From Granulicella sp. (lineage in GTDB: Bacteria > Acidobacteriota > Terriglobia > Terriglobales > Acidobacteriaceae): a stretch of 64,000 nucleotides of DNA. Location: NCBI GenBank assembly GCA_027365345.1, contig DAHXNO010000070.1:32252-96251 (forward strand). The letters are read 5' to 3'. The notes beneath the pieces were generated by a model. It was not told where the DNA came from. It made no database searches and saw only the letters and a program-made list of their open reading frames with translations. Position 1 is the first letter of the stretch. Every line of letters begins with the position of its first letter. Below are positions 45,193 through 54,055 of this stretch, piece after piece. The position numbers and the translations under genes were made by a program.

Positions 45193-46524
45193 GTGAAACG
45201 GAGCGGGACCAATCCGCAGGAGGCGAGCCACAGGGAAGGTGCTTCGGATCCGGCAGCGGAGCGCCAGAACTGGGCCGGGAACCTATCGTTCAGGGCAGTG
45301 GAGATTCAGGAACCGGGCGCCGTGGAAGAGGTTCAGGCGTTGGTGAAGAGCCGGGCCAGGATCAAGGCGCTGGGTACGCGCCACTCATTCCACGATATTG
45401 CCGATACGCCGGGCACGCATGTTTCACTGGCCAGGTTCCGCGAGATGACGCTGGATGCGAGCCGCGGCACGGTGAGTGTAGGCGCGGGCGTGCGGTATGG
45501 AGAGCTGGCTGTGTGGTTGCATGCGCAGGGCTTGGCGCTGAAGAATCTGGCGTCGCTGCCGCACATCACCGTGGCAGGCGCGTGCGCCACGGGCACGCAT
45601 GGCTCCGGAGTGGGGAATCAGTGCCTGTCCACGGAGGTGGCTGCGGTGGAGTTTGTGGATGGACGGGGGGAGTGGGTGCGATGGAGTCGAGAAGATGGCG
45701 AGAGATTCCGCGGCGCCGTGGTGGGGCTTGGCGCTCTGGGAGTGGTGACGCGATTGACGCTGGAGGTGGTTCCGACGTTCGAGGTGGCCCAGACGGTGTA
45801 TGAGTCGCTGCCATTTGCCGAACTGGAGCGGCACTGGGACGACGTGTTGGCAGCAGGATATAGCGTGAGCCTGTTTACAGACTGGCGTCACCATCAGGTT
45901 GGACAGGTCTGGGTGAAGCGGAAGACGAGTGGGCAGGCAGAGCTTGAATGGATGGAGACGCTATGGGGGGCGCGGCGCCAGCAGGTGAAGCTGCATCCGT
46001 TGCCCGGGCACTCTGCGGAGCACTGTACGGAGCAGATGGGGTGCGTGGGGCCGTGGCACGAGCGGCTGCCACATTTCCGAATGGATTTTGTGCCATCCAG
46101 CGGGGCTGAGCTGCAGACCGAGTATCTTGTTCCACGGGAGCGGGGCATGGAGGCGCTGCTGGCGGTGGAGCGGCTCAGCGAGGAGATATCCCCTCATCTG
46201 CGAATCTCAGAGATCCGAACGGTTGCGGCCGACGAGCTGTGGATGAGCATGGCCTACAGGCAGGATTCGCTTGCGATCCACTTCACCTGGCAGCCGCACG
46301 GCGAGGCAGTGCAGCGGTTGCTTCCGCAGATTGAGGCGAGCCTGGCTCCCTTGGGCGCACGGCCTCACTGGGGCAAGCTGTTTTCAGCGCCACGAAATAG
46401 CCTGACGGAACTCTACCCTCGATTCAAGGACTTTCTTGCGCTGGTGAGGGAGTGCGATCCAGAAGGAAAGTTCCGCAACGCGTACATCGAGCGGTATCTG
46501 CTGGGCGAGGACGGTAGCTCCTGA
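45193..46524 (+). CDS. FAD-linked alditol oxidase-like protein (VAO/PCMH family)
   Basis: A 443-residue flavoprotein. The PCMH FAD-binding half has IKALGTRHSFHDIADT, where His64 corresponds to the covalent FAD site of AldO, and LPHITVAGACATGTHGSG. The C-terminal ALO domain contains SEIRTVAADELWMSMAYRQ, RPHWGKLF and the terminal CDPEGKFRNAYIERYL. Such enzymes oxidise xylitol, sorbitol or sugar lactones at C1 with oxygen. GTG 45193 with GAGG 6 bp upstream is preferred to a GTG 15 bp earlier. No partner gene is adjacent. Confidence 0.85.
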   Translation: MKRSGTNPQEASHREGASDPAAERQNWAGNLSFRAVEIQEPGAVEEVQALVKSRARIKALGTRHSFHDIADTPGTHVSLARFREMTLDASRGTVSVGAGVRYGELAVWLHAQGLALKNLASLPHITVAGACATGTHGSGVGNQCLSTEVAAVEFVDGRGEWVRWSREDGERFRGAVVGLGALGVVTRLTLEVVPTFEVAQTVYESLPFAELERHWDDVLAAGYSVSLFTDWRHHQVGQVWVKRKTSGQAELEWMETLWGARRQQVKLHPLPGHSAEHCTEQMGCVGPWHERLPHFRMDFVPSSGAELQTEYLVPRERGMEALLAVERLSEEISPHLRISEIRTVAADELWMSMAYRQDSLAIHFTWQPHGEAVQRLLPQIEASLAPLGARPHWGKLFSAPRNSLTELYPRFKDFLALVRECDPEGKFRNAYIERYLLGEDGSS

Positions 46525-46614
46525 GTGAATGAGGTTCCCTGCCGGGCCAGGAGACGGCGGGGGCTGGCGGGCTGCGGATGAGGTACGGCTGAGCGTCCGA
46601 TTCGAGATTCCGAC

Positions 46615-47631
46615 TTACGATAGCTTTGCGGGGTTCGGCGCGCAGGTGGACTCGCGAAGGACAAATCGCGTTTTGTATTCAAAGCAGGTCTTCGGTTCCG
46701 TTTGCTGAATCTCCTCGAGCAAAGCGAGGAAGGCAAGCCGTGCAAGCTCCCGTGGCGAAAACTCGATGGTGCTCAGGGATGGCTGGGTGAACTGGGAGAT
46801 GGTGAGATTGTCAAAGCCGATGAGAGCGATGTCCTTGCCGGCCTGCAGACCGCGCGTGCCCAGTGTCTTGAGGGCTCCGACGGCGGCGACATCGTTACAG
46901 CAAAGGACGGCCGTTGGGGGCTTGGAGAGATTGAGCAGGTCGGCCATCCCCTGCGCGCCTCCGCTCCAGGTGTGAGCGCACTCGGCAACCAGATCCTTAT
47001 CAAAGGTGAGGTCGGCAGCCTTGGTGGCCCTCCGCACAGCTTCGTACCGGGTTTTCATGCTGCTCCAGCTCAACTGACCGCTGATGTACCCGATGCGGGT
47101 GTGGCCGAAGTCCGCGAGATGCTTCAAGGCGTCGCGAAAGCCGGGAAAGTAATTGACGCGAACATTGCGGGCTTGGGGCAGGTCGCGATCATTCCCGGCA
47201 TGGACCAGGGGAACATCGATGGGGAAATGGCTCAGGTGGTGTTCCATGCCGAAGGTGAGAATGGCGATACCTTCCACTTGGCGCTCCTGCATGCGGGCGG
47301 CGCAGACGGCGGCGTGGTCGGGGCGGGTTTCGGTGTCGGCAAAGCTGATAAGAACTTCGTAACCGTGTTCCACAGCCGCCCGTTCAAAGTAGAGAATGAT
47401 CTCCGAGAAGAAGGGATTGCCACCGCTCAGCTCCGATACGACCAAGCCAACGGTATGGGTGCGTCCACGGGCGAGGGCGCGGGCCTGGAAGTTGGGGCGA
47501 TAGCCAGACTCTTGAATGACCGCATGGACCCGCCGGGCCAAGCGAGGATCTACAGTGTCCACTCCATTGATCACGCGAGACACGGTGGAATGCGATACGC
47601 GAGCTCTCTTTGCAATTTCTCGGATGTTCAC
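46615..47631 (-). CDS. LacI-family transcriptional regulator
   Basis: A 338-residue regulator. The N-terminal HTH is classical (IREIAKRARVSHSTVSRVIN, hinge about 45-60), and the periplasmic-binding-protein-like effector domain is complete (TVGLVVSELSGGNPFF, AVLCCNDVAAVGALKTL, ALIGFDNLTISQF). The start is a GTG at 47631 with GGAGG upstream. It is transcribed away from the mutarotase/isomerase/cupin operon in the same direction, about 500 bp downstream of it, and is the best candidate to control that operon or the divergent kinase/isomerase pair. Confidence 0.9.
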   Translation of the reverse strand: MNIREIAKRARVSHSTVSRVINGVDTVDPRLARRVHAVIQESGYRPNFQARALARGRTHTVGLVVSELSGGNPFFSEIILYFERAAVEHGYEVLISFADTETRPDHAAVCAARMQERQVEGIAILTFGMEHHLSHFPIDVPLVHAGNDRDLPQARNVRVNYFPGFRDALKHLADFGHTRIGYISGQLSWSSMKTRYEAVRRATKAADLTFDKDLVAECAHTWSGGAQGMADLLNLSKPPTAVLCCNDVAAVGALKTLGTRGLQAGKDIALIGFDNLTISQFTQPSLSTIEFSPRELARLAFLALLEEIQQTEPKTCFEYKTRFVLRESTCAPNPAKLS

Positions 47632-48138
47632 TGCTCCGCCTCCGTGGTCCGCCGGAGTTCCCAGAGATACCGGTTGCCAGGGAGATATGGCGCCGGTTGT
47701 GGAACGTAGCGGAAAACGAGTATAGCAGAATGGATGATCACCTTATGACGGAACCGGGATATTCGTTTCGTGTTGGGCGGAGCAAACGTGGATGGAGTAA
47801 TAGACCGCCCAGGGACAGGAGAATGAGGCCACCGTAGAAGACAGGATGCAGGCGGGCGAGAACGGAGGCCGGAGGGTGAGCCCCTTCCGCCTGACCGGCG
47901 GCAAGGATGGTCACGCGGCAAGGATGGTCACGCTTCAGGCGAATCACAGCAGTCCCATAAAAGACCACAAAGGCAGGATAGGTGCTTTTACGTTGCATGG
48001 GAGGGTCCTGGATGCATGGTCCTGGATAGCCTGACCATCGCAGAGGGTGCGAGCTTCAGGTAGATGCGCGGAGCGTGAGGGAGAGGGTCGAGATGGAGAA
48101 CTGCGGGCCGGATTGATGTTGCAAGGGCAATCCTCGTA
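47632..48138. other. Intergenic region with a tandem duplication; doubtful small ORF
   Basis: Contains the LacI-gene promoter at its left. A minus-strand frame at 47738-47998 would encode 86 residues with one hydrophobic segment (PVFYGGLILLSLGGLLL), but it lacks a clear ribosome site and crosses the tandem repeat at 47898-47933; I do not call it as a gene. Confidence 0.4.
47898..47933. repeat. Perfect 17-bp tandem duplication
   Basis: The unit GCGGCAAGGATGGTCAC occurs twice with no spacer (47898-47914 and 47915-47931), followed by two bases of a third copy. This is a recent slippage-type event. Confidence 0.85.
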
Positions 48139-48489
48139 CTACCGCTCCAGTTCGAAGCTCTTTCCCATGAGAACCCACTTTCCCCCGGGTTTTGCCTGAG
48201 GGAGTGGCTTCTGGAAGTTCCACATCAGCCTTTCCCACTCCTGCATCCTGGGGTTTGCCGCGTCGATGGCAGCTTTGGCTTCGAAGCTGAAGTCATCGGT
48301 AGTTTCAAGCACCATGAAGAGGCGATTGCCGGCGCAAAAAATGCGCTCGCTCAGGATACCCTGCCCGAGGATGTTGTCGACGATCTTCGGCAAGATGCCG
48401 TCTCTGTGGTGATGCCACTTGTACTTCTCAATCAGCTCTGGATCGTTATGGAGGTCGAGCGCCCGGCGCCAGGTTTTCATTGCAGCCAT
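48139..48489 (-). CDS. rhaM: L-rhamnose mutarotase family protein
   Basis: A 116-residue protein of the RhaM/L-fucose mutarotase (DUF718) dimeric ferredoxin-like family: RRALDLHNDPELIEKYKWHH, ERIFCAGNRLFMVLET and NPRMQEWERLMWNFQKPLP are conserved. It interconverts alpha and beta anomers of L-rhamnose or a similar 6-deoxy sugar. ATG 48489 has AAAGGGA upstream. It is the last gene of the cupin-isomerase-mutarotase run. Rhamnose kinase and aldolase are absent nearby, so the exact sugar is open. Confidence 0.85.
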   Translation of the reverse strand: MAAMKTWRRALDLHNDPELIEKYKWHHHRDGILPKIVDNILGQGILSERIFCAGNRLFMVLETTDDFSFEAKAAIDAANPRMQEWERLMWNFQKPLPQAKPGGKWVLMGKSFELER

Positions 48490-48513
48490 GTTCCCTTTCT
48501 GATGAGCAGGCGA

Positions 48514-49461
48514 CTAGTCGGAGAGCACCAACTCTTCGCAATCTCGAAAGTAGCGGACGCTGGTGAGGACCAAGGCGTCGAGTTTTTCTGGATTCGGGCG
48601 GCCATACATCGCGGGGTATGGGTCGCCGCCGGGCCCGAGAGGCTCGAAGGTGACGAAACGGCCGTCTTGATTGTGGCCGGTGAGATACAGCGCGCGGATC
48701 ATGGTGCAGACGTCCATGGAGCCTTCGCCCAGTGCGCAGCGATTGCTGTCTGCAAGGTGGAGGTTGGCCAAGCGGTCGCCTGCATCGAGGATGGCATCGC
48801 CGATGTGGCGCTCCTCCGATTGCATGTGGTACACGTCACCGTTGATATGGCCAATGCCCGGATGGTTGACGGCCTGAATGTAGCGCTTGGCTTCAGCGAT
48901 GGTGTGGACCAGGCTGGTTTCAGCCGAACGTATCGGCTCAATTGCGGCCTTTACTCCGTGCTGGACGAAGAGGTCCGCGCAGAGCTTGAGGGTTTCCACG
49001 GAGCGATCGAACTCGGCGTCATCATAGGCACGAGGGCGGCCGACGGCGGCCGGGACCACCAGCAGGTAACTGCCGCCCACCTGGTGGGTGAAGGGAACCT
49101 CGCGGCGCAGATAGTCGATGGCAGCCTGGCGGCACAGCGCGCGATTGCTGGAGAGATCGTTATCGGCGGAGAACATGCCGCAGACACCGGAGACACGCAG
49201 ACCATGGCCGCCGAGAACCTTGAGTGTTTCATCGACGGAATAGCCGAGATCGGCCCCGCGGTGGTTGCCATGGAGTTCGATCCATTCCAGCTTGGCTTTC
49301 TGCAGCCTGGCGGCCGAGGCGGCCAGAGATTCCGTGCCGAATCCCCAGTTGCTCCAGGAGAGGCGCAGGCGCGGCTGAAGCTTTTCAGGTTAATTTTTCT
49401 TGAGCTCACGGAAGGCGGAGCGAATACGTTCGTTGGAGACTTCGAAGTTCTGGAGTTTCAT
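48514..49461 (-). pseudogene. Sugar isomerase/epimerase (AP endonuclease-2 TIM barrel) with in-frame stop at codon 24
   Basis: The family N-terminus MKLQNFEVSNERIRSAFREL begins at 49461, but codon 24 is TAA (49392-49390). The same frame then resumes with WSNWGFGTESLAASAARLQ, ELHGNHRGADLGYSVDETL and GVCGMFSADNDLSSNR, and continues with intact metal-ligand regions (AAIEPIRSAE, HINGDVYHMQ, NLHLADSNR, TFEPLG). No ATG, GTG or TTG lies between the stop and GMFSADN, so re-initiation would remove about 95 residues including the first barrel strands. It sits 25 bp before the mutarotase gene. A point mutation or sequence error explains the stop. Confidence 0.8.
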
Positions 49462-49500
49462 AGCTTCCGCTTCTGATCGGAGCTTGATCTGCGCACAGGA

Positions 49501-50739
49501 TCAGGAGCGCCGATGGTCGCCCACGGCGGGCATCTTGTTGTGGACATCAGGACCGAAGTAGCGGAGCATTACGAGCGGATCGGTGGCGGAGTGATTCTGA
49601 ATGGTAATCCCCTGGGTGGCTGCCTCCCAGGAGATGAACAGTTCGTCCTGAGTCATCTGCCCGAAGCGGATGGAGGAGGGACAATCGACGGCCAACTTTC
49701 CGATGGCGCCGTGGCCTTGAGTTACGATCAGGCCGCTGGCTCCGGAATCCCGAAGAGTGCAGCGAGCGCCAGGCTCTAAGGTCAACTCCTTTGCGCTGAA
49801 GCGCTGGCTCCCTTCGACTGTGCCGTAGACCACCCAGCGGTCGACGAAGCCCTGCCCCTCTCCGCCGGCGGCCACAATGGGTTCGATGTAGTGATGGCTC
49901 TTGAACTCCGTGTCGGTGTTCGCGGGCCAGTCCACCATATCGGTGAGGTAATCCAGATCCTGATGCTTCTCCGCGGGCACATCCCGAACGAGCAGATCGC
50001 GGCTCACCTGGCGGCTGTCGACCATGGACTGGAACATGGAACGTACATCGCTGCCCCATTGCGGCTCGTAGGTGAGCAGCGAGCCAGGCGCATGAAGGAT
50101 GCGAGTAGGAACAAGCCAGCCGGTACCCAGTTTGAGCCGGTAGGCCTTGGAGTAATCCAGGATCCCATTGTCTCCCTGGTTCCAGCGTTCCAGGCAGCGG
50201 CGGATATCATCATGGGTGGTCCCAGGCTCAAGGCCGAAGTAGGTATGCGGGAAGTTGCCGGAGGCGGCGTTGAGCTGGGGCGGGAAATAGTAGCCCTCCG
50301 GCTTGCCTTCGCGGCCCACAAGCCTGGCCTGCTGCTCACTCTGGTGCAGGTGGTGGGGAATGGGACCGAGATTATCAAAGAACTTGCTGTAGACCGGCCA
50401 GCGCTGATACTTGTCCCACATAGCTTTGCCGATGAGCCGTGCGCCTTCAGCAGCCATGGCTTCCTGCAGTGTGAAGCGGACTCCATCCGCGACGACGTAG
50501 CTGAGGCCCTCGTCCTTGGTTCGGTTGTCATTCATGGCGGGAGTGGTGGAAGCGATCCAGCGCTCGTTGATGCCGCCACGGTGGGCTCCGTAGGCGTACA
50601 GATCGCGGCTGTCGAGCTTGAGGCGGCGTCCGGGCACTAGATACGAGCGGGGAACCCAGGTTGGTGCGAGGCGCAGGACACCTTCTCCGGCCTCTAGTGC
50701 TTCTCGCGTCAGTTGATTCACGGCTTTGGCTGCGGGCAT
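49501..50739 (-). CDS. Phosphomannose-isomerase-like cupin protein
   Basis: A 412-residue protein with two cupin-like halves. Metal-ligand candidates are PHHLHQSEQQ near residue 127 and NFPHTYFGLEPGTTHDD, resembling the type I mannose-6-phosphate isomerase core; a second beta barrel is seen near EPGARCTLRDSGASGLIVTQ. ATG 50739 follows CGGAG. It heads the operon that continues with the TIM-barrel isomerase and mutarotase, and is divergent from the kinase pair. It may isomerise a hexose or deoxyhexose; no closer assignment is possible. Confidence 0.65.
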   Translation of the reverse strand: MPAAKAVNQLTREALEAGEGVLRLAPTWVPRSYLVPGRRLKLDSRDLYAYGAHRGGINERWIASTTPAMNDNRTKDEGLSYVVADGVRFTLQEAMAAEGARLIGKAMWDKYQRWPVYSKFFDNLGPIPHHLHQSEQQARLVGREGKPEGYYFPPQLNAASGNFPHTYFGLEPGTTHDDIRRCLERWNQGDNGILDYSKAYRLKLGTGWLVPTRILHAPGSLLTYEPQWGSDVRSMFQSMVDSRQVSRDLLVRDVPAEKHQDLDYLTDMVDWPANTDTEFKSHHYIEPIVAAGGEGQGFVDRWVVYGTVEGSQRFSAKELTLEPGARCTLRDSGASGLIVTQGHGAIGKLAVDCPSSIRFGQMTQDELFISWEAATQGITIQNHSATDPLVMLRYFGPDVHNKMPAVGDHRRS

Positions 50740-51332
50740 ACCTACTCCGTTCGGCGGCGCAGACTCCCATCTGTGGCATCCTTTGAAGGTTTGGCAACCG
50801 GTCCCTTAGCGAACGAGGAAACGATATCATGCAGAAGCTGTACTTCGTCAAATGGCCTCTGGTTCCAATTCGTAATCTATGGAAACGCAGAGATGCAGAG
50901 ATTTTGAGTGATGATTGGCGCGTTGAGCCTGGGAAATCTCGAAAAGAGACCGCTCTCCTCCCTTGTCCAACCCGGAACGGCTCCCCGGCGTCCGAAGCAG
51001 TGGCTTGACGCCAGTCGGGGCAGGGGCTGGAGTTGACCCTGCAGACTTCCTCGCAGTGGCGCAAAGGACGCGAGCGAGGGGATCGGATCTTCGCTGCGGC
51101 TTCAGGATCCTCTCCTTATGCACAGGCTCTTCTGGGCAGGGCTCTCGCCAGCGTGAGGCCACTCGCCTTTTGCGGCGTTGATTTTGCGTCATCGGGAGTG
51201 GATCCTATTTGACCATCGATATCAATCGATTATAGGATGACCACCGAGCGGGTTTGGTAGGACAGGTGCTGGGTTCGCATACGATATCAGGGTGATGGAA
51301 CGGGCGAGTGTTGCAAGTGAGGTGCGATACAA
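50740..51332. promoter_or_regulatory. Divergent control region with three CGATATCA copies
   Basis: About 590 bp between the cupin operon and the kinase-isomerase pair, without a supported gene. CGATATCA occurs at 50822-50829 (preceded by A, 83 bp from the cupin start), 51217-51224 (inside ATCGATATCAATCGAT) and 51282-51289 (preceded by A, 44 bp before the kinase start). The repeated, promoter-proximal placement on both sides suggests operators of one regulator, perhaps the LacI protein at 46615-47631. Confidence 0.5.
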
Positions 51333-52571
51333 ATGACAGCGCGCAACATCCTGGTGGTGCAAGGAGGCGGACCAACCCAGGTGCTGAATACGACCCTGGC
51401 AGCCATTGTGGAACAAGCGCAGGAGGCGGGAGTCTGGACCCGGATCCTCGGGTCACGCTCCGGCATGCGCGGCCTTGCCTTTGGCAACATGGCGGATCTG
51501 ACGACCTTGATGGCGCGAGACCTGGCGGGGTTGCGCGCGACGCCTGGCGCGGCGCTAGGGTCCTCTCGATACAAGTTGTCTGAAGCAGATTTGGACCTCG
51601 CCGCCGAGCGCTTGAGCGCGTTGCAGGTGAAGGACGTGATGCTGATCGGTGGCAACGGAACCATGCGAGCCGCCGAAGCCTTGAGCCAGCACTGTCTGCG
51701 AATCGGGGCGGCGGTGCGGGTTATAGGCGTGCCCAAGACGGTGGACAACGACATTGCTGCGACAGACCGGTGCCCTGGCTACGGGAGTGCAGCGCGGTAT
51801 ATCGCCCAGGCGACGAGCGATTTGGGGATGGACGTGAGTTCGCTGCCGCAGCCGGTTTCGATTCTGGAGACGATGGGCCGCAGCGTAGGCTGGCTGGCGG
51901 CGGCTGCGGTTGGAGGCAAGCGAGACCAGGACGCTGCTCCGCATGTGGTGCTGTTGCCGGAGAAGGCCTTTGTACTGGACAGATTCCTGGGCTACGTGGA
52001 TGCGTGCGTTCGACGGCTGGGATGGTGTGTTGTGGTTGCCGCAGAGGGGATCCGCGACGAACAGGGGCGCTGCGTCTATCAAGTGGAGGATCCAGCCCAG
52101 GCGGACGCTCTCAAGCGTCCGATTCCTGGTGGGGTGGGACAGTATTTGGCGGAGGCCGTTGCCGGTAGTTTGAAGCTGCGCTGCCGAAGCGAGAAGCCGG
52201 GTCTGCTGGGCCGCGCTTCGATGCAGCACGTTTCGCAACAGGACCGAGCGGATGCGGAGCTGGTGGGGAGCGAGGGTGTTCGCGCGCTGCTGGAAGGCCA
52301 CACGCAGTGTATGGTCGCGCTACGTCCTCTGCAGCCCGGCCAGAGCGCTAGCTGCGAACTGATCGCCTTCGACCGCATCTCCGCTGAGGAAAGGCATGTT
52401 CCGGCGGCGTGGATCTGCGACGAGCAGGTTCCGCTGAGGCCGGCGTTTCTGGAATATCTGAAGCCGCTGATTGGTGAACTGGCGTCCCACGCCCAACCCA
52501 GGTTTCAGGATTATTCCTTAGCCAGCGGGAGTGGGACGCCCGAAAGAGAGAGGGAGCATGTTATCCACTAA
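51333..52571 (+). CDS. Phosphofructokinase-family kinase with atypical active-site residues
   Basis: A 412-residue PFKA-family protein. The nucleotide loop starts NILVVQGGGPTQVLN, the usual GGDG is GGNGT (Asn108), the catalytic block is PKTVDND (Asp138), and substrate blocks METMGRS-like (ETMGRS, 180-184) and AAEGIRDE are kept. Lys in PKT is the PPi-type residue, whereas Gly109 is ATP-type, so the phosphoryl donor is uncertain. The Asn in place of the Mg-binding Asp is unusual. Its stop lies inside the next gene, so it is coupled to an isomerase. It could phosphorylate fructose 6-phosphate, or a sulfofructose-like ketose made by that isomerase. Confidence 0.82.
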   Translation: MTARNILVVQGGGPTQVLNTTLAAIVEQAQEAGVWTRILGSRSGMRGLAFGNMADLTTLMARDLAGLRATPGAALGSSRYKLSEADLDLAAERLSALQVKDVMLIGGNGTMRAAEALSQHCLRIGAAVRVIGVPKTVDNDIAATDRCPGYGSAARYIAQATSDLGMDVSSLPQPVSILETMGRSVGWLAAAAVGGKRDQDAAPHVVLLPEKAFVLDRFLGYVDACVRRLGWCVVVAAEGIRDEQGRCVYQVEDPAQADALKRPIPGGVGQYLAEAVAGSLKLRCRSEKPGLLGRASMQHVSQQDRADAELVGSEGVRALLEGHTQCMVALRPLQPGQSASCELIAFDRISAEERHVPAAWICDEQVPLRPAFLEYLKPLIGELASHAQPRFQDYSLASGSGTPEREREHVIH

Positions 52572-53928
52572 GGGAAACGAGGAAAGCATTCGCCTGGGAG
52601 TGATTCTTATTGGGCGCAAACGCCCGGGATTCGACCAGGAATGGAATCGGGTGATGACGGCCAGTTGTCTTGGGTTGCTGGAGCAGATTGGCTACACGGT
52701 AGTGCGAAGCGAAGCTCCGGTGGTGGATGAGCAGACTACGGCGGCCGCTCTGGACAAGATTCAGGAGGCGCGATGCGAAGCGCTGCTGATGCTGCAGCCT
52801 TCGATGGCCCATGGTCAACTGGCGCTGACCGTAGCGCAGCGGTGGTCCGATCCGGTGATTCTGTGGGCGACGCCGGAGCGGCCCGGCGACGGGAAGGTGA
52901 GTTCCTGCTCCCTGGTGGGCCAACATCTTTGGGCATCTTCTTTGCGGCAGGCGGGGCGGCCATTTGAGTTTGTTTACGGCGATCCGGCTGACGCTGCGGT
53001 GCGGGAGGATTTGAAGCAGGCGGTTACGCTGGCTCGCGCTGCCAACCGTCTGCGCCACAGCCGAGTGGGGCTGGTTGGCACGCATGCGCCCGGATTCATT
53101 GACCTGGCAGCGGAGCCGTTTCTGTTGCGCAGAGCGCTGGGGGTTCAGCTTTACCCGTTTAGCCTGCCGCAGTTTATCGAGCGGGTCCGCGAGATGCCTG
53201 ACGATGCGGTCCGCAAGGACATCCAGAAGGTGCAGGATCTGCAGCTACCGATGCGCGATGTGGTTGTGGAAGACCTTGCGATGAATTCGCGGTGTTACCT
53301 GGCGATGCGAGAGCTGATGGAGGAGGAGAAACTGGACGCGCTTGCCGTGCAGTGCTGGCCGGAGTTGCCGAATATGCTGGGGCAGTGGCCGTACCTGGCG
53401 GTATCGCGGCTGAGCACCGAAGGGCGTGCGGTTGCGATCGAGGGGGATGTGGATGGAGCTCTTACGGGCTTGATCAGTCTGCTTCTGGGCGCGGGAGCGG
53501 GATTTCTGACAGACTGGCTGGAACACGACCAAAACACGATCTTCTTCTGGCATCCCGGCATGGCTCCGATGGATATGTGTGACGGCCCGGGCCGCGAAGG
53601 CGCACCCACACTGGCCGCGCACTTCAATATTGTGAAGCCGCTGGTGGTGGATGGGAAGATCCGGACCCAGGAGCCGGTGACGGTGCTGCGCCTGTGGCGT
53701 TGCGATAACCGCTATCACATGACGGCGATGGAGGGGCGCACGATCGAGCCTCGGCGTAAGCTTAGCGGCAACACCGCTCTGGTTGAGATTGCGGAGGGGG
53801 ATGTTCCCGAGCGGTTCAACCGTCTGTTGCATGCCGGTATGCCGCATCACGTGACGGTCTCTTTTGGAAAGCATCGCGAGGCCTTACGGCGCCTGGCTGG
53901 CTCATTGGGGCTGCAATGGTGGGATTGA
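52558..53928 (+). CDS. L-fucose/L-arabinose isomerase-like protein
   Basis: A 456-residue protein of the FucI/AraA-like superfamily. The N-terminal Rossmann-like part (LGVILIGRKRPGFDQEW, LLMLQPSMAHGQLAL) is followed by metal-site candidates Glu269 in CWPEL and Asp297 in EGDVDGAL, plus a C-terminal HHVTVSFGKH His. These enzymes interconvert aldoses and ketoses with Mn2+. The family is broad, and members isomerise sulfoquinovose in some sulfoglycolytic bacteria (recalled from literature; not checked). ATG 52558 with AGAGGGAG overlaps the kinase gene by 14 bp, so aldose-to-ketose then phosphorylation is the natural reading. Confidence 0.82.
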   Translation: MLSTKGNEESIRLGVILIGRKRPGFDQEWNRVMTASCLGLLEQIGYTVVRSEAPVVDEQTTAAALDKIQEARCEALLMLQPSMAHGQLALTVAQRWSDPVILWATPERPGDGKVSSCSLVGQHLWASSLRQAGRPFEFVYGDPADAAVREDLKQAVTLARAANRLRHSRVGLVGTHAPGFIDLAAEPFLLRRALGVQLYPFSLPQFIERVREMPDDAVRKDIQKVQDLQLPMRDVVVEDLAMNSRCYLAMRELMEEEKLDALAVQCWPELPNMLGQWPYLAVSRLSTEGRAVAIEGDVDGALTGLISLLLGAGAGFLTDWLEHDQNTIFFWHPGMAPMDMCDGPGREGAPTLAAHFNIVKPLVVDGKIRTQEPVTVLRLWRCDNRYHMTAMEGRTIEPRRKLSGNTALVEIAEGDVPERFNRLLHAGMPHHVTVSFGKHREALRRLAGSLGLQWWD

Positions 53929-54055
53929 CAGGCAAGCGTAGTGGTTTGAACCCCGGCAGCCTTCGATTGCGATAGATTAGACTCAATAGAAGAGCCCGCC
54001 GTCCCGCGAAGCTGCTGGGCAATTGGGCGATCGGCCAAATGCAAAGGGAGACCCA

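Noticed and set aside
47738..47998. 86-codon minus-strand ORF with one hydrophobic stretch
   Set aside because: No clear ribosome site, spans a tandem duplication, no family resemblance.
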